Assembly (NCBI RefSeq): GCF_036059255.1
Contig: NZ_CP107947.1
Location: 2,480,001-2,544,000 of the forward strand
DNA: 64,000 nucleotides
Direction of reading: 5' to 3'
From: Micromonospora sp. NBC_00389
GTDB lineage: Bacteria > Actinomycetota > Actinomycetes > Mycobacteriales > Micromonosporaceae
The position numbers and the translations under genes are program-made. Numbering within the stretch: position 1 is the first letter of the stretch; the number at the start of each line of letters is the position of its first letter. The notes beneath the pieces are model-generated. The model had not been told where the DNA came from. It did no database searches and saw only the letters and a program-made list of their open reading frames with translations. Shown piece after piece: positions 29,045 through 37,941 of the stretch.

Positions 29045-29988
29045 GACAACTCCACCGCGGCGCGGACCATCGCCGCCGTCGCCGCATCGTCGGTCATCCG
29101 CAACGGCACCGCGCGGACCGTCACCTCCGGCACCAGCGTGCCCGCGTCCTGCTCGTCCACGAGCCAGCCGTCCAGCAGCCCACCGGCCGTTCGGCCTCCG
29201 TAGAGCCGGCCCACGCCGGCCGCGCTGCACTCGACACCGAGAACGGCGAGGCAGCGGTCGGCCATCCCCCGGACCGGCGCACCGCCGATGATCGGCGAGA
29301 CGCCCACCACCCGGGCGGGCCCGTCGGCCACCGCCTCGCGCAGGCCCGGCACGGCCAGCACCGGTGCGACGCTCACCACCGGGTTGCTCGGCGCGATCAG
29401 CACCAGATCCGCCGTGCCGATCGCGTCCAGCACCCCCGGCGCCGGCTTCGCCGTCTCCGCGCCGACGAAGATGAAGCGGTGGGTGGGGATGTCGGCCCGG
29501 TACCGCACCCACCACTCCTGGAAGTGGATCGCCTGCTGGCCCTGGTCGCCGTCGACCACAGCATGCGTCTCCAGGCGGTCGTCGGTCGCCGGCAGCAGGC
29601 GTACGCCCGGCTCCCAGCGGGTCGCCAGTGCCTCCGTGACCGCGTGCAGCGGGTAGCCGGCGTTGAGCATGGTGCTGCGTACCAGGTGGGTGGCGATGTC
29701 CTTGTCGCCGAGGCCGAACCAGGTCGGCTCCGCCCCGTACGCGGCCAGCTCCTCCTTGACCGTCCAGGTCTCCCCGGCTCGGCCCCAGCCCCGCTCGGGG
29801 TCGGCGCCGCCGCCGAGGGTGTACATGACGCTGTCCAGGTCGGGACAGATCTTCAACCCGTGCAGCCACAGGTCGTCGCCGACGTTGACCACGGCGGTCA
29901 CCTCGGCGCCGACCTCGCGGGCGTACGCCCGGACGCCGAGCAGAAACCGGGCGCCGCCGATGCCGCCGGCCAGAACCACGATGCGCAT
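29041..29988 (-). CDS. fbiA: 2-phospho-L-lactate/PEP transferase FbiA (CofD)
   Basis: A 315-residue enzyme that transfers the phospho(enol)lactyl/pyruvyl moiety to Fo, giving (dehydro-)F420-0. The hallmarks are MRIVVLAGGIGGARFLLGV (glycine-rich N-terminus), VNVGDDLWLHGLKICPDLDSVMYTL, FGLGDKDIATHLVR, and APSNPVVSVAPVLAVPGLREA. I favoured the ATG at 29988 because GAGG lies 9 nt upstream; an ATG at 29997 is the alternative. It is first in an operon with fbiB. A TAGAGT -10 box at 30050-30045 abuts an IS607-family insertion. Confidence 0.95.
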   Translation of the reverse strand: MRIVVLAGGIGGARFLLGVRAYAREVGAEVTAVVNVGDDLWLHGLKICPDLDSVMYTLGGGADPERGWGRAGETWTVKEELAAYGAEPTWFGLGDKDIATHLVRSTMLNAGYPLHAVTEALATRWEPGVRLLPATDDRLETHAVVDGDQGQQAIHFQEWWVRYRADIPTHRFIFVGAETAKPAPGVLDAIGTADLVLIAPSNPVVSVAPVLAVPGLREAVADGPARVVGVSPIIGGAPVRGMADRCLAVLGVECSAAGVGRLYGGRTAGGLLDGWLVDEQDAGTLVPEVTVRAVPLRMTDDAATAAMVRAAVELS

Positions 29989-30044
29989 GTCGACCATCCT
30001 CGCGCACGTGACGCCTCCGGTCCGCTGGCGGCCCGGGAGCAGTG

Positions 30045-30052
30045 ACTCTAGG
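30045..30052. promoter_or_regulatory. fbiA -10 box and predicted left junction of the IS607 element
   Basis: On the minus strand TAGAGT (30050-30045) is a good -10 for fbiA with a leader of about 50 nt. Immediately to its right, GG at 30051-30052 is the predicted left crossover dinucleotide of the insertion. The native -35 region of fbiA would therefore have been displaced and replaced by element DNA. Confidence 0.45.
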
Positions 30053-30090
30053 GTTGATTTCTTGACTGGAAGTGGCTACAAGTGGGTGTA

Positions 30091-30312
30091 ATGAGCAGCG
30101 TTTACCGGATCGGGGGAGTTCGCAAACCGGGTGGGGCGGTCGACGTCGACCATCCGGCGGTGGGAGGCGGAAGGCAAGATCGCCGTCCGTTCCGGCAGGA
30201 GCTGGTGCAGGACCTACTGGCGATCGTGCACACCTTCTCCTGCCGCCTGTATGGACTACGCCGCTACGAGAAGCAGCTCACGTCAGTGGACCTGACCGAG
30301 GACCCGGCGTGA
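30091..30312 (+). pseudogene. IS607-family TnpA serine recombinase, frameshifted and internally deleted
   Basis: The ATG at 30091 starts MSSVYRIG, the usual IS607 TnpA N-terminus. An extra G in the G5 run at 30112-30116 shifts the frame; the MerR-like helix-turn-helix (EFANRVGRSTSTIRRWEAEG) continues in the next frame. After about residue 35 the whole catalytic resolvase domain is missing, including the active-site serine. The sequence resumes at the family C-terminus QELVQDLLAIVHTFSCRLYG, back in the ATG frame, and stops at 30312. It cannot catalyse transposition. The remnant length is 74 codons against about 190-200 for an intact TnpA. Confidence 0.8.
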
Positions 30313-31715
30313 AGACGACCCGGATCGCCTACTCGCACCGGCTCAACGCTGGCAAGTACGCCGCGCTCGTTGAGCAGGCTCGGCGGCTGGGGCGGGTGCG
30401 CTCCGAGGTGTGGCAGCGCTACGCCTCGGTTGGCGGTGCTCGGCTCACCGACCGGCAGGTCCGCGACGGCTGGCTGGCCGACGGCACCCACCGCCAGTTC
30501 GGGGTGTTGGCCAACGCGTGGAAGGAGACCGTCCGCGACGCGATGGCCGACATCACGGCGAACTTCGAGGCCGCGAAGGTGCCGGTGCGCAGGGCCATCC
30601 GACGCCACACCAGCGACCCTGCCCAGCGTAGGCGGCTGTTCGGTCTGCTCAAAGCTGATCGGTGGGCCGAGGACCCGTATCTGTCGCGGCTGATGCGCTC
30701 GCGCTGGCGGCGCGGGCACAACCGCACCCGCGACCAGATCGTGGTGCGCGCCGACCAGCACAACACGCGCGTCGACGCGCGTGGGCGGTTGTGGCTGGCC
30801 GTACCCGGCCTCGTGCGACGTCAGCTGGTCCGCATCCCGCTGAACACCACCTTCGTCCCAACGGGCACCTTGCGGCTGATCCTGCGCGGCGACCGGGTGG
30901 AGATCCACTACCAGATCGACGCCGCCATGATGAAGACCTCGCAGCGGCCGTGCGGTGAGGCGACAATCGGCGTGGACAAGGGCTACACGGAGGCGCTGAC
31001 CGACTCCGACGGCAACTACCACGGCGAAGGTCTCGGCCACCTGCTGACCACCGAGTCCGACCGCCTCAAGGAACGCAACCGCCGCCGTGCGAAGGTGCGG
31101 TCGGTCGCCAACACCGCCGCCCTGCGTGGCAACCACGCCAAAGCTGACCGGATTGCCCGCAACAACCTGGGCGCGATCAAGCGTGACCGGCAGGCCGGCC
31201 GTCACCAGGCGCGGGTGCGCACGGAGATCTTCACCGCCGTGCACCGGGTGGTCGACACCGCCGCCATCGTGGTGGCCGAAGACCTGACGAAGACGTTCGC
31301 CGGGCGTAAGCAGTTCGGCAGGAACACCAACCGGCGTCTCGCCGCGTGGACCAAAGGGGTCACCGCCGAGGCACTGACGAACGTGTCGGAGCGCAGAGGT
31401 TCTGCGCTCGTGCACGTCAACGCCGCCTACACCTCACAAGTCTGTCACCGCTGCGGCGCTCTCGGGCACCGCAGCGGGGACCGACTTCACTGCACCTCGT
31501 GCGGGGTGGTGTGGCAGGCCGACGTGAACGCCGCGATCAACGTCCTGCGACGACATGGTGATCCCGACATCACCCTGCACACCCCGCACCACGTGGTGAA
31601 GCAGATCGTGCAGGCGCGGGCCGATCGCCACCGGAGCAGACTGCCGCTCCCGGACTCCAGCCCGGCCCGCCAGGCGGAGAGCGAATCATCCGAAGTGCTC
31701 AGCAATGAGCAATGA
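30309..31715 (+). CDS. tnpB: TnpB RNA-guided nuclease, IS607 type, catalytic residues intact
   Basis: A 468-residue TnpB. RuvC acidic residues are present at D223 (GVDKGYTEAL), E324 (VAEDLTKTF) and D405 (QADVNAAINV). The zinc finger is C379-x2-C382...C395-x2-C398. TnpB proteins are omega-RNA-guided endonucleases that cut at a target-adjacent motif and favour retention of their element. The GTG start overlaps the tnpA remnant stop (GTGA). In known systems the guide RNA comes from the tnpB 3' end and the element's right end, here about 31600-31732. With tnpA destroyed the element cannot move by itself, yet tnpB shows no stop or frameshift. Confidence 0.88.
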   Translation: MKTTRIAYSHRLNAGKYAALVEQARRLGRVRSEVWQRYASVGGARLTDRQVRDGWLADGTHRQFGVLANAWKETVRDAMADITANFEAAKVPVRRAIRRHTSDPAQRRRLFGLLKADRWAEDPYLSRLMRSRWRRGHNRTRDQIVVRADQHNTRVDARGRLWLAVPGLVRRQLVRIPLNTTFVPTGTLRLILRGDRVEIHYQIDAAMMKTSQRPCGEATIGVDKGYTEALTDSDGNYHGEGLGHLLTTESDRLKERNRRRAKVRSVANTAALRGNHAKADRIARNNLGAIKRDRQAGRHQARVRTEIFTAVHRVVDTAAIVVAEDLTKTFAGRKQFGRNTNRRLAAWTKGVTAEALTNVSERRGSALVHVNAAYTSQVCHRCGALGHRSGDRLHCTSCGVVWQADVNAAINVLRRHGDPDITLHTPHHVVKQIVQARADRHRSRLPLPDSSPARQAESESSEVLSNEQ

Positions 31716-31728
31716 CAAGGAAGCAGAC

Positions 31729-31734
31729 TAGGCT
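31729..31734 (+). promoter_or_regulatory. -10 box TAGGCT rebuilt at the IS607 right junction
   Basis: TAGGCT is made of TA from the element's right end and GGCT from the target. Transcription would start near 31741, upstream of the GTG at 31774 with its GAGGGGGAG ribosome-binding site. Confidence 0.5.
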
Positions 31735-31773
31735 CACGTGCGCCCTGTCCGTCCATGCCCCGAGGGGGAGTTC

Positions 31774-32706
31774 GTGACCAGCCCCGCCGAGCCCGCGTCC
31801 ACCGACGCGACGCAGGCCCGCCAGCTGACCAAGCCACTACGGGAACTGGGTGCGCTCGCGCTGCTCGGCGCCAACGCGGTGTTCCTCTTCGTGGGCCTGC
31901 TGCGGCTGCTCATCCCGAGCGACTTCAGCGACTTCACCGACCGTTCGGGCAGCGCCTCTTTCACGTTCATCGGCTTCGAGGCGGCGGTCCTGCCGCTGCT
32001 GGCCGTGCTGCTGGCCACCCACATCTCGCCGGTGCTGCCGAAGGCGAAGCTGATCACGCAGGTGGCCCTCGGTGAGTACGCGTTCAGCGCGCTGCTCGGC
32101 ACGCTGACCATGCTGATCTGGATGGTGGGTCGGCTGGCCGAGGCCGAGGTGCTCGACGTGCTGCTCGGCGTACTCACCCGCTTCGCCTGGCTGATGATCT
32201 TCGCGGTCGCCGCCTGGGTGGTCTACACGATCTGGCGGAAGCTGTACTACGTGCCCCGGCCGAAGCCGCAGCCGGGCGTCTACGGCCAGCCCCAGCCGGG
32301 CTGGCCGCAGCAGCAGGGTGGCTGGCCCGCCCCGGGGCAGCCCGGCGGCCAGCCGGCGGGCGGATGGCCGGCCCCCGGCCAGCCCGGCGGCTACCCGCCG
32401 GCGCAGTACCCCGGCCAGTACGGCCAGCCCTCGCCGCCGTTCCAGCCGGCCCCGCAGTCTGCGCCGCCGTTCCCGCAGTCCGCCCCGCCGTTCCCGCAGT
32501 CCGCGCCGCCGGCCAACCCCGCCCCACAGTCCGCGCCGCCGATGCCGGCCGCACCGCCGTTCGGGCAGCCGCCGTCGGCCGACCCGACCCAGGCCATCCC
32601 GCGCCAGTCCGCCGACGCGACCGAGGCCATCGTCCTCCCCGCTGACGTGGACAGCGACCGTACCCAGCGGATCAACCCGGGCGAGCACCCGGAACAGCCG
32701 CGCTGA
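31774..32706 (+). CDS. Four-helix membrane protein with long Pro/Gln/Gly-rich tail
   Basis: A 310-residue protein. The GTG at 31774 follows GAGGGGGAG; a GTG at 31738 lies too close to the promoter. Four hydrophobic helices occupy about residues 20-155 (LGALALLGANAVFLFVGLLRLL, AVLPLLAVLLATHI, FSALLGTLTMLIWMVG, FAWLMIFAVAAWVVYTIW). A low-complexity cytoplasmic tail follows with repeats of GWPAPGQPGG and PPFPQSA and a final TQAIPR...DATEAI...DRTQRI region rich in possible phospho-threonines. Such tails are common in actinobacterial membrane proteins; the function is unknown. Its promoter adjoins the IS607 element. Confidence 0.7.
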   Translation: MTSPAEPASTDATQARQLTKPLRELGALALLGANAVFLFVGLLRLLIPSDFSDFTDRSGSASFTFIGFEAAVLPLLAVLLATHISPVLPKAKLITQVALGEYAFSALLGTLTMLIWMVGRLAEAEVLDVLLGVLTRFAWLMIFAVAAWVVYTIWRKLYYVPRPKPQPGVYGQPQPGWPQQQGGWPAPGQPGGQPAGGWPAPGQPGGYPPAQYPGQYGQPSPPFQPAPQSAPPFPQSAPPFPQSAPPANPAPQSAPPMPAAPPFGQPPSADPTQAIPRQSADATEAIVLPADVDSDRTQRINPGEHPEQPR

Positions 32707-32759
32707 TCAGCCGCGCCGCCCGCGCCTGACCGCGCGGGCCGCGTTGCGCACCAACACCC

Positions 32760-32812
32760 GCACGCCTCCCGTGACCGACCGCGCCCACCGTGGCCGGACG
32801 CGGGAGGCGTGC
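32760..32812 (+). terminator. Long-loop inverted repeat, possible terminator
   Basis: A 12-bp perfect inverted repeat gcacgcctcccg/cgggaggcgtgc (32760-32771, 32801-32812) with a 29-nt loop, followed by cctttccc, between the membrane-protein gene and fbiC. Confidence 0.5.
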
Positions 32813-32862
32813 CCTTTCCCACCCTGCGGGCTGGGACCAGTGGAGCAGCCGGGCGCAGCGCC

Positions 32863-32868
32863 TAGGCT
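32863..32868 (+). promoter_or_regulatory. -10 box TAGGCT of fbiC (leaderless)
   Basis: TAGGCT ends 6 nt before the fbiC ATG at 32875. No ribosome-binding site lies between. Confidence 0.6.
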
Positions 32869-32874
32869 GAGTGG

Positions 32875-35385
32875 ATGGTTGATCGCACCCACTCCGGTCC
32901 GAGCGAGGCGAGTGTGCGGCGGGCCCTGGGCCGGGCCGCGACCGGGCGAGCGCTGGACGTCGACGAGGCGACCGCGCTGCTCTCCGCCCGTGGTGACGCG
33001 CTCGACGAGTTGCTCCGGGTGGCCGGTGGGATCCGCGACGCGGGGCTGCGCGACGCCGGCCGGCCCGGCGTGGTCACGTACTCCAAGAAGGTCTTCATCC
33101 CGCTGACCCGGCTCTGCCGGGACCGCTGCCACTACTGCACGTTCGCCACCGTGCCGCACCGGTTGCCGGCACCGTTCCTGGACCGCGACGAGGTGCTGGC
33201 CATCGCCCGGGCAGGCGCCGCGCAGGGCTGTAAGGAGGCCCTGTTCACCCTCGGTGACCGGCCCGAGGAGCGCTGGCCGGCGGCCCGGACCTGGCTGGAC
33301 GAGCGTGGCTACGACTCCACCCTGGACTACCTGCGCGCCTGCGCGGTCGCGGTGCTGGAGGAGACCGGGCTGCTGCCGCACCTCAACCCCGGGGTGCTGT
33401 CCTGGTCGGAGCTGCAACGGCTCAAGCCGGTCGCGCCGAGCATGGGCATGATGCTGGAGACCACCGCGACCCGGCTCTGGTCCGAGCCGGGCGGCCCGCA
33501 CTTCGGCTCGCCGGACAAGGAACCGGCGGTCCGGCTGCGGGTGCTCGACGACGCCGGCCGGGTCGGGGTGCCGTTCACCACCGGCATCCTGATCGGCATC
33601 GGGGAGACCCAGGCCGAGCGGGTGGACGCACTCTTCGCGATCCGCCGCGCGCACCGGGAGTACGGCCACCTCCAGGAAGTGATCGTGCAGAACTTCCGCG
33701 CCAAGCCGGACACGGCGATGCGCGGCATGCCCGACGCGGAGCTGCACGACCTGGCCGCCACGGTGGCGGTGGCCCGGCTGCTGCTCGGCCCGAAGGCCCG
33801 GATCCAGGCCCCGCCGAACCTCATCGCCGGGGAGTACGGCCTGCTGCTGCGGGCCGGCATCGACGACTGGGGCGGCGTTTCCCCGCTCACCCCGGACCAC
33901 GTCAACCCGGAGCGTCCCTGGCCGCAGATCGAGGAGCTGGCCCGGCACACCGAGCTGGCCGGGTTCACCCTGCGCGAGCGGTTGACCATCTACCCCGAGT
34001 ACGTGCGCGCCGGTGACCCGTGGCTCGACCCGCGGCTGCTGCCGCACGTCAGCGCGCTGGCCGATCCGGCGACCGGGTTGGCGGTCGAGTCGGCCCGGCC
34101 GCAGGGCCGCCCGTGGCAGGAGCCGGAGGAGGTGTTCGGCGGGCGGACCGACCTGCATGCCACCATCGACACCACCGGTCGGACGGACGACCGGCGTGGC
34201 GACTTCGACAGCGTCTACGGGGACTGGGCGGAGGTCGCCACGAAGGTGACCGCCGGGCCGAGCGCCCTCGCCGGCGACCACGACCTGCGGGCCGGGCTGC
34301 GGCTGGCCGCCGACGACCCGGCCGCGCTGCTGGAGCCCCGGCACACCGATGCCGCGCTGGCCCTGTTCGGCGCGGACGGGCCGGCGCTCGACGAGTTGTG
34401 CCGGCTCGCCGACGAGGCGCGTCAGGGTGCGGTCGGCGACGACGTCACGTACGTGGTCAACCGCAACATCAACTTCAGCAACGTCTGCTACGTCGGCTGT
34501 CGGTTCTGTGCCTTCGCTCAGCGCGAGCGGGACGCCGACGCGTACCGGCTCTCCGTCGATCAGGTGGCCGACCGGGCCGAGGAGGCGTGGGCGGCCGGCG
34601 CCAGCGAGGTCTGCCTCCAGGGCGGCATCGACCCGAAGATGCCGGTCACCGGGTACGCCGACATCGTGCGCGCGATCAAGGCCCGGGTGCCGGAGATGCA
34701 CGTGCACGCGTTCTCCCCGATGGAGATCGTCACGGCCGCGGCGAAGGCGGGCGTGCCGGTGCGCGAGTGGCTGACCCAGCTGCGCGAGGCCGGGCTGGAC
34801 ACCATCCCGGGCACCGCCGCGGAGATCCTCGACGACGACGTGCGCTGGGTGTTGACCAAGGGCAAGCTGCCGGCCGCCGCCTGGGTCGACGTGGTCAGCA
34901 CCGCCCACGAGCTGGGCATTCGGTCCAGCTCCACGATGATGTACGGCCACGTCGACCATCCCGGGCAGTGGCTGGCGCACTTCCGGGTGCTGGCCGGTGT
35001 GCAGGACCGCACCGGTGGCTTCACCGAGTTCGTCGCGCTGCCGTTCGTGCACACCAACGCCCCGATCTACCTCGCCGGCATCGCCCGGCCGGGGCCGACC
35101 TGGCGGGAGAACCGGGTGGTGCACGCGATGTCCCGGCTGCTGCTGCACGGCCGGATCGACAACATCCAGTGCTCCTGGGTGAAGCTGGGCGACGAGGGCA
35201 CGGTGGCGATGCTCCGGGGCGGTTGCAACGACCTGGGCGGCACGCTGATGGAGGAGACCATCTCCCGGATGGCCGGCTCGGACAACGGCTCGGCGCGGAC
35301 CGAGGAGCAGTTGCGGGCCATCGCCACGGCGGCCGGTCGCCCGGCGCGCAAGCGCACGACCGCGTACGGTCACGTCCGGCCCTGA
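32875..35385 (+). CDS. fbiC: FO synthase FbiC (fused CofG-CofH)
   Basis: An 836-residue bifunctional radical-SAM enzyme that builds the deazaflavin Fo of coenzyme F420 from tyrosine and a pyrimidine precursor. The CofG half has the cluster motif C81-x3-C85-x2-C88 (CRDRCHYC); the CofH half has C538-x3-C542-x2-C545 (CYVGCRFC). Both halves are complete, with [11 protein letters not shown] and [15 protein letters not shown] segments in CofH. The fused form is typical of actinomycetes. With fbiA and fbiB nearby, the pathway from Fo to polyglutamylated F420 is nearly complete here; only the CofC/FbiD guanylyltransferase is not in the window. Confidence 0.96.
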   Translation: MVDRTHSGPSEASVRRALGRAATGRALDVDEATALLSARGDALDELLRVAGGIRDAGLRDAGRPGVVTYSKKVFIPLTRLCRDRCHYCTFATVPHRLPAPFLDRDEVLAIARAGAAQGCKEALFTLGDRPEERWPAARTWLDERGYDSTLDYLRACAVAVLEETGLLPHLNPGVLSWSELQRLKPVAPSMGMMLETTATRLWSEPGGPHFGSPDKEPAVRLRVLDDAGRVGVPFTTGILIGIGETQAERVDALFAIRRAHREYGHLQEVIVQNFRAKPDTAMRGMPDAELHDLAATVAVARLLLGPKARIQAPPNLIAGEYGLLLRAGIDDWGGVSPLTPDHVNPERPWPQIEELARHTELAGFTLRERLTIYPEYVRAGDPWLDPRLLPHVSALADPATGLAVESARPQGRPWQEPEEVFGGRTDLHATIDTTGRTDDRRGDFDSVYGDWAEVATKVTAGPSALAGDHDLRAGLRLAADDPAALLEPRHTDAALALFGADGPALDELCRLADEARQGAVGDDVTYVVNRNINFSNVCYVGCRFCAFAQRERDADAYRLSVDQVADRAEEAWAAGASEVCLQGGIDPKMPVTGYADIVRAIKARVPEMHVHAFSPMEIVTAAAKAGVPVREWLTQLREAGLDTIPGTAAEILDDDVRWVLTKGKLPAAAWVDVVSTAHELGIRSSSTMMYGHVDHPGQWLAHFRVLAGVQDRTGGFTEFVALPFVHTNAPIYLAGIARPGPTWRENRVVHAMSRLLLHGRIDNIQCSWVKLGDEGTVAMLRGGCNDLGGTLMEETISRMAGSDNGSARTEEQLRAIATAAGRPARKRTTAYGHVRP

Positions 35386-35400
35386 GGTCGAACCTTTTCC

Positions 35401-35433
35401 CGCCGCCGGCCGTACCAAGCGGTGCCGGCGGCG
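35401..35433 (+). terminator. Hairpin terminator after fbiC
   Basis: A 10-bp perfect stem cgccgccggc/gccggcggcg (35401-35410, 35424-35433), 13-nt loop, 15 nt past the stop codon. Confidence 0.6.
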
Positions 35434-35543
35434 GTCGCGGCGAGGACCGCCGCCGGTGTCCCTGGGGCCCGGCGGCGTCGGTAGGCGGCGCGGGACCCGT
35501 CCGTCCCATCGGGCGCGTTGGCGCCGCCGCCGAAAGGTTGCCC

Positions 35544-35822
35544 ATGACCAGTGATCAGCGGAAGCGGCCCTGGCCGCGACTGACCCGCCGGCAGACGTTG
35601 ACCGCCGCGGCCAGCGCCACCCTCGGCGCCGCCGCGCTCACCGTGCCGGGCCTGTCAGCCGCACAGAACGCGCCGGGCGCGGCCGGCCGGGCCGACGACC
35701 CGATCGTCGTGCACCTGCGGGACGCCGCCTCCGGAACGATGGACATCTTCGTCGGTGAGTCCCGGATCGAGGTACGCGACCGCGGCCTGGCGGACCGGCT
35801 GCGGCGCGCCGCCCGGCGCTGA
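35544..35822 (+). CDS. Small exported protein with Tat-like signal
   Basis: A 92-residue protein starting at an ATG with GAAAGG upstream. The N-terminus has twin arginines followed by a hydrophobic core and AxA-like site (LTRRQTLTAAASATLGAAALTVPGLSAAQNA), resembling a Tat signal. The mature peptide of about 50 residues (DDPIVVHLRDAASGTMDIFVGESRIEVRDRGLADRL) looks like two beta-strand pairs and a basic tail. A very similar pattern (I-V-V-H/Y, DLL, GE) recurs in the protein at 37288, and both flank the DUF4331 gene. The function is unknown. Confidence 0.7.
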   Translation: MTSDQRKRPWPRLTRRQTLTAAASATLGAAALTVPGLSAAQNAPGAAGRADDPIVVHLRDAASGTMDIFVGESRIEVRDRGLADRLRRAARR

Positions 35823-35872
35823 CCCGACGCTCCGCCCGCCACCCTGTCCCCGCCCAGTGAGGTTGGTCCGCC

Positions 35873-37267
35873 ATGTCTTCCCACCGCGAGGCCCCGGAAA
35901 TAGCCAAGGATCCGGTCGCCGACAGCTCCGACCTGTACGCGTTCGTCAGCCCCGACAAGCCCGACTCGGTCACGCTGATTGCCAACTACGTGCCGTTGCA
36001 GCTCCCCTCCGGGGGCCCGAACTTCTTCGAGTTCGGTGACGACGTGCGCTACGAGATCCATATTGACAACGACGGCGATGGTCGTCCGGATGTCACCTAC
36101 CGGTTCGAATTCACGACCGAGATCACGAATCCGAACAGTTTTCTTTACAACACCGGCCCGATCGATTCGCTGGACAGCGAGAACTGGAACCGGCGGCAGT
36201 TCTACAGCCTGACCCGGGTGGCCGACGGCCGGGAGCATCGGCTGGCGCACAAGTTGCCCTGCCCGCCGTGCAACGTCGGCCCGCTCTCCACTCCGAAGTA
36301 CGCCGAACTGGTCCGACAGGCCACCTACTCGCTCTCCACCGGGGAGCGGGTCTTCGCCGGGCAACGCGCGGACGGCTTCTTCGTCGACCTGGGGGCGATC
36401 TTCGACCTCGGCACGCTGCGGCCGTTCCAGCAACTGCACGTGGCCGGCAAGAAGATCTTCAAGGCCGAGGGGGAGCCGGTCAACGCCACCGACCGGATGA
36501 ACGTGCACAGCATCGCCGTGCAGGTGCCGCTGAGCCGCGTGCGCCGGCGCGCCAACCGGTACGGCGCGGCCGACCGGGCGTCGGTGATCGGGGTGTGGAC
36601 GTCGGCGTCCCGCCGGCAGGTCCGGGTGCTCGGCGACAGAGGGGCCGCGGACACCGCGACCGGCCCGTTCACCCAGGTCTCCCGGCTCGGGAATCCGCTG
36701 TTCAACGAGGTCATCGTGCCGATGTCCAAGAAGGACCTGTGGAACTCGCTGCCGCCGTCGGAGGACAAGCGGTTCGCGCAGTTCGTCGAGCAACCCGAGC
36801 TGGCGGCGCTGCTGCCGGCGCTCTACCCGGACGTCTTTCCCAACCTGGACAAGCTCACCAAGGCCAAGAAGGCCCGCGCGGACCTGGTGGCGATCCTGCT
36901 CACCGGCGTGCCGGCCGGGCTGATCGACGGCTTCACCAACGCCACCGGGGATGTGCAGGCCGACATGCTGCGGCTGAACACCGCGATCCCGCCCAGTCGG
37001 CAGCCGGACCGGTTCGGCGTGCTCGGCGGTGACCTGGCCGGCTTCCCGAACGGGCGAAGGGTCGGCGACGACGTGGTGAGCATCGCGCTGCGGGCGATCG
37101 CCGGGTTGACCGTCCCGCTGGTGGACAGGACCTTCCGTCCGGACGCGGCGACCGCCGCGCTCACCCCGGGGCTGAGCGCCGCCGACGTGAGTGCCCCGTT
37201 CCTCGGGAACTTCCCCTACCTGGGTACGCCGTACGGCGGGTTCAACAACCCGTCGGCGTCGTCCTGA
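35873..37267 (+). CDS. DUF4331-family protein
   Basis: A 464-residue protein with the DUF4331 opening SSHREAPEIAKDPVADSSDLYAFVSPDKPDSVTLIANYVPLQ and DVRYEIHIDNDGDGRPDVTYRFEF. Further family segments are GLPNGRRVGDDV-like (FPNGRRVGDDVVSIALRAI) and the final FPYLGTPYGG. No signal peptide is seen, although many relatives are exported. A CPPCN cysteine pair is near residue 130. The biochemical role of DUF4331 is unknown. It appears to form an operon with the small genes on either side (gaps of 50 and 20 nt). Confidence 0.9.
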   Translation: MSSHREAPEIAKDPVADSSDLYAFVSPDKPDSVTLIANYVPLQLPSGGPNFFEFGDDVRYEIHIDNDGDGRPDVTYRFEFTTEITNPNSFLYNTGPIDSLDSENWNRRQFYSLTRVADGREHRLAHKLPCPPCNVGPLSTPKYAELVRQATYSLSTGERVFAGQRADGFFVDLGAIFDLGTLRPFQQLHVAGKKIFKAEGEPVNATDRMNVHSIAVQVPLSRVRRRANRYGAADRASVIGVWTSASRRQVRVLGDRGAADTATGPFTQVSRLGNPLFNEVIVPMSKKDLWNSLPPSEDKRFAQFVEQPELAALLPALYPDVFPNLDKLTKAKKARADLVAILLTGVPAGLIDGFTNATGDVQADMLRLNTAIPPSRQPDRFGVLGGDLAGFPNGRRVGDDVVSIALRAIAGLTVPLVDRTFRPDAATAALTPGLSAADVSAPFLGNFPYLGTPYGGFNNPSASS

Positions 37268-37287
37268 GCGGCGCGGGGGAGCAGCGG

Positions 37288-37617
37288 ATGCACGAGCACG
37301 CGTACGGGCCGTCGGAGACCGGGAGCGTCGTCCTCGATCTGGGCGGCGAGACCGGAGCCCTCATCGTCTACACCGGTCAGGATCTGCTCGGCCGCGAGAT
37401 CGAGATCAGCCGGGACGGTGCGCAGCGGACACATTCGGCGGTGCGGGAACGCCGGGTGCGGGACGGGTCGTTCCACACGGCGGTCTACCCCGATCTGCCG
37501 GCCGCCATCTATACCGTCTGGTGGGACGACGATGTACGAGTCGGGACGGTTTCTGTCCACGGTGGAGGGATAGCTGAGTTCGTGTGGCCGAGCAGGGATT
37601 TCGGGGCGACCGGCTGA
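37288..37617 (+). CDS. Conserved hypothetical beta-rich protein downstream of DUF4331
   Basis: A 109-residue protein, ATG with CGGGGGAGC upstream, 20 nt after the DUF4331 gene. It opens MHEHAYGPSETGSVVLDLGGETGALIVYT and contains strands ending IYTVWWDDDVRVGTVSV, suggesting a small beta-sandwich with an ether of charged loops. No signal peptide, no catalytic motif. Proteins of this look accompany DUF4331 genes in actinomycetes as far as I recall, so a joint function is likely but undefined. Confidence 0.72.
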   Translation: MHEHAYGPSETGSVVLDLGGETGALIVYTGQDLLGREIEISRDGAQRTHSAVRERRVRDGSFHTAVYPDLPAAIYTVWWDDDVRVGTVSVHGGGIAEFVWPSRDFGATG

Positions 37618-37640
37618 CCCCACGACACATTTTATCCGCT

Positions 37641-37669
37641 GCGCCCCGTCCACATTGTGGGCGGGGCGC
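37641..37669. terminator. Palindromic hairpin downstream of the DUF4331 operon
   Basis: gcgccccgtccaca pairs with tgtgggcggggcgc (37641-37654, 37656-37669) with one G-T wobble and a 1-nt centre, 23 nt past the stop codon at 37617. It may be a terminator or an operator. Confidence 0.5.
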
Positions 37670-37941
37670 GAGCGGTGTCCATGGCTCGACGGGCGGTCTG
37701 GGCCATGCCGCGTTAACCTGTCTCCCACCAAGATCAGCTTTTGTGGAGGGGGTCATTCGGTGTTCCTGGCGGCGTCGTGGTGGCGAGCCGTCGTGGGAGC
37801 GCCACGGCAGAAAAGTCGGGCAACTCGCCGGAGAGGGCGTTACTCGGCCGGGGTCTGAATCGATAGGGCAGGTTGCGAGGCTGGACGGTCCGAGTGTCCG
37901 GCCGGGTGTGTCGGGAGGGCGACTCCATTATCAAGTTTGGC

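Larger units (their letters stand above)
30053..31732 (+). mobile_element. IS607-family element with broken tnpA and intact tnpB
   Basis: It contains a wrecked serine-recombinase gene overlapped by tnpB (GTGA), the gene order of IS607. IS607 elements lack terminal inverted repeats and insert at GG. The flanks support the borders: gactctaGG on the left (30044-30052) and cagactaGG on the right (31724-31732). The predicted empty site gactctaGGctcacgtg would be a natural intergenic promoter. The borders are inferred and the outer GG copies are shared with the target. Confidence 0.65.

Noticed and set aside
31600..31740. An omega RNA gene at the 3' end of the first tnpB
   Set aside because: Expected from the family, but I could not define a conserved structure or ends from sequence alone.
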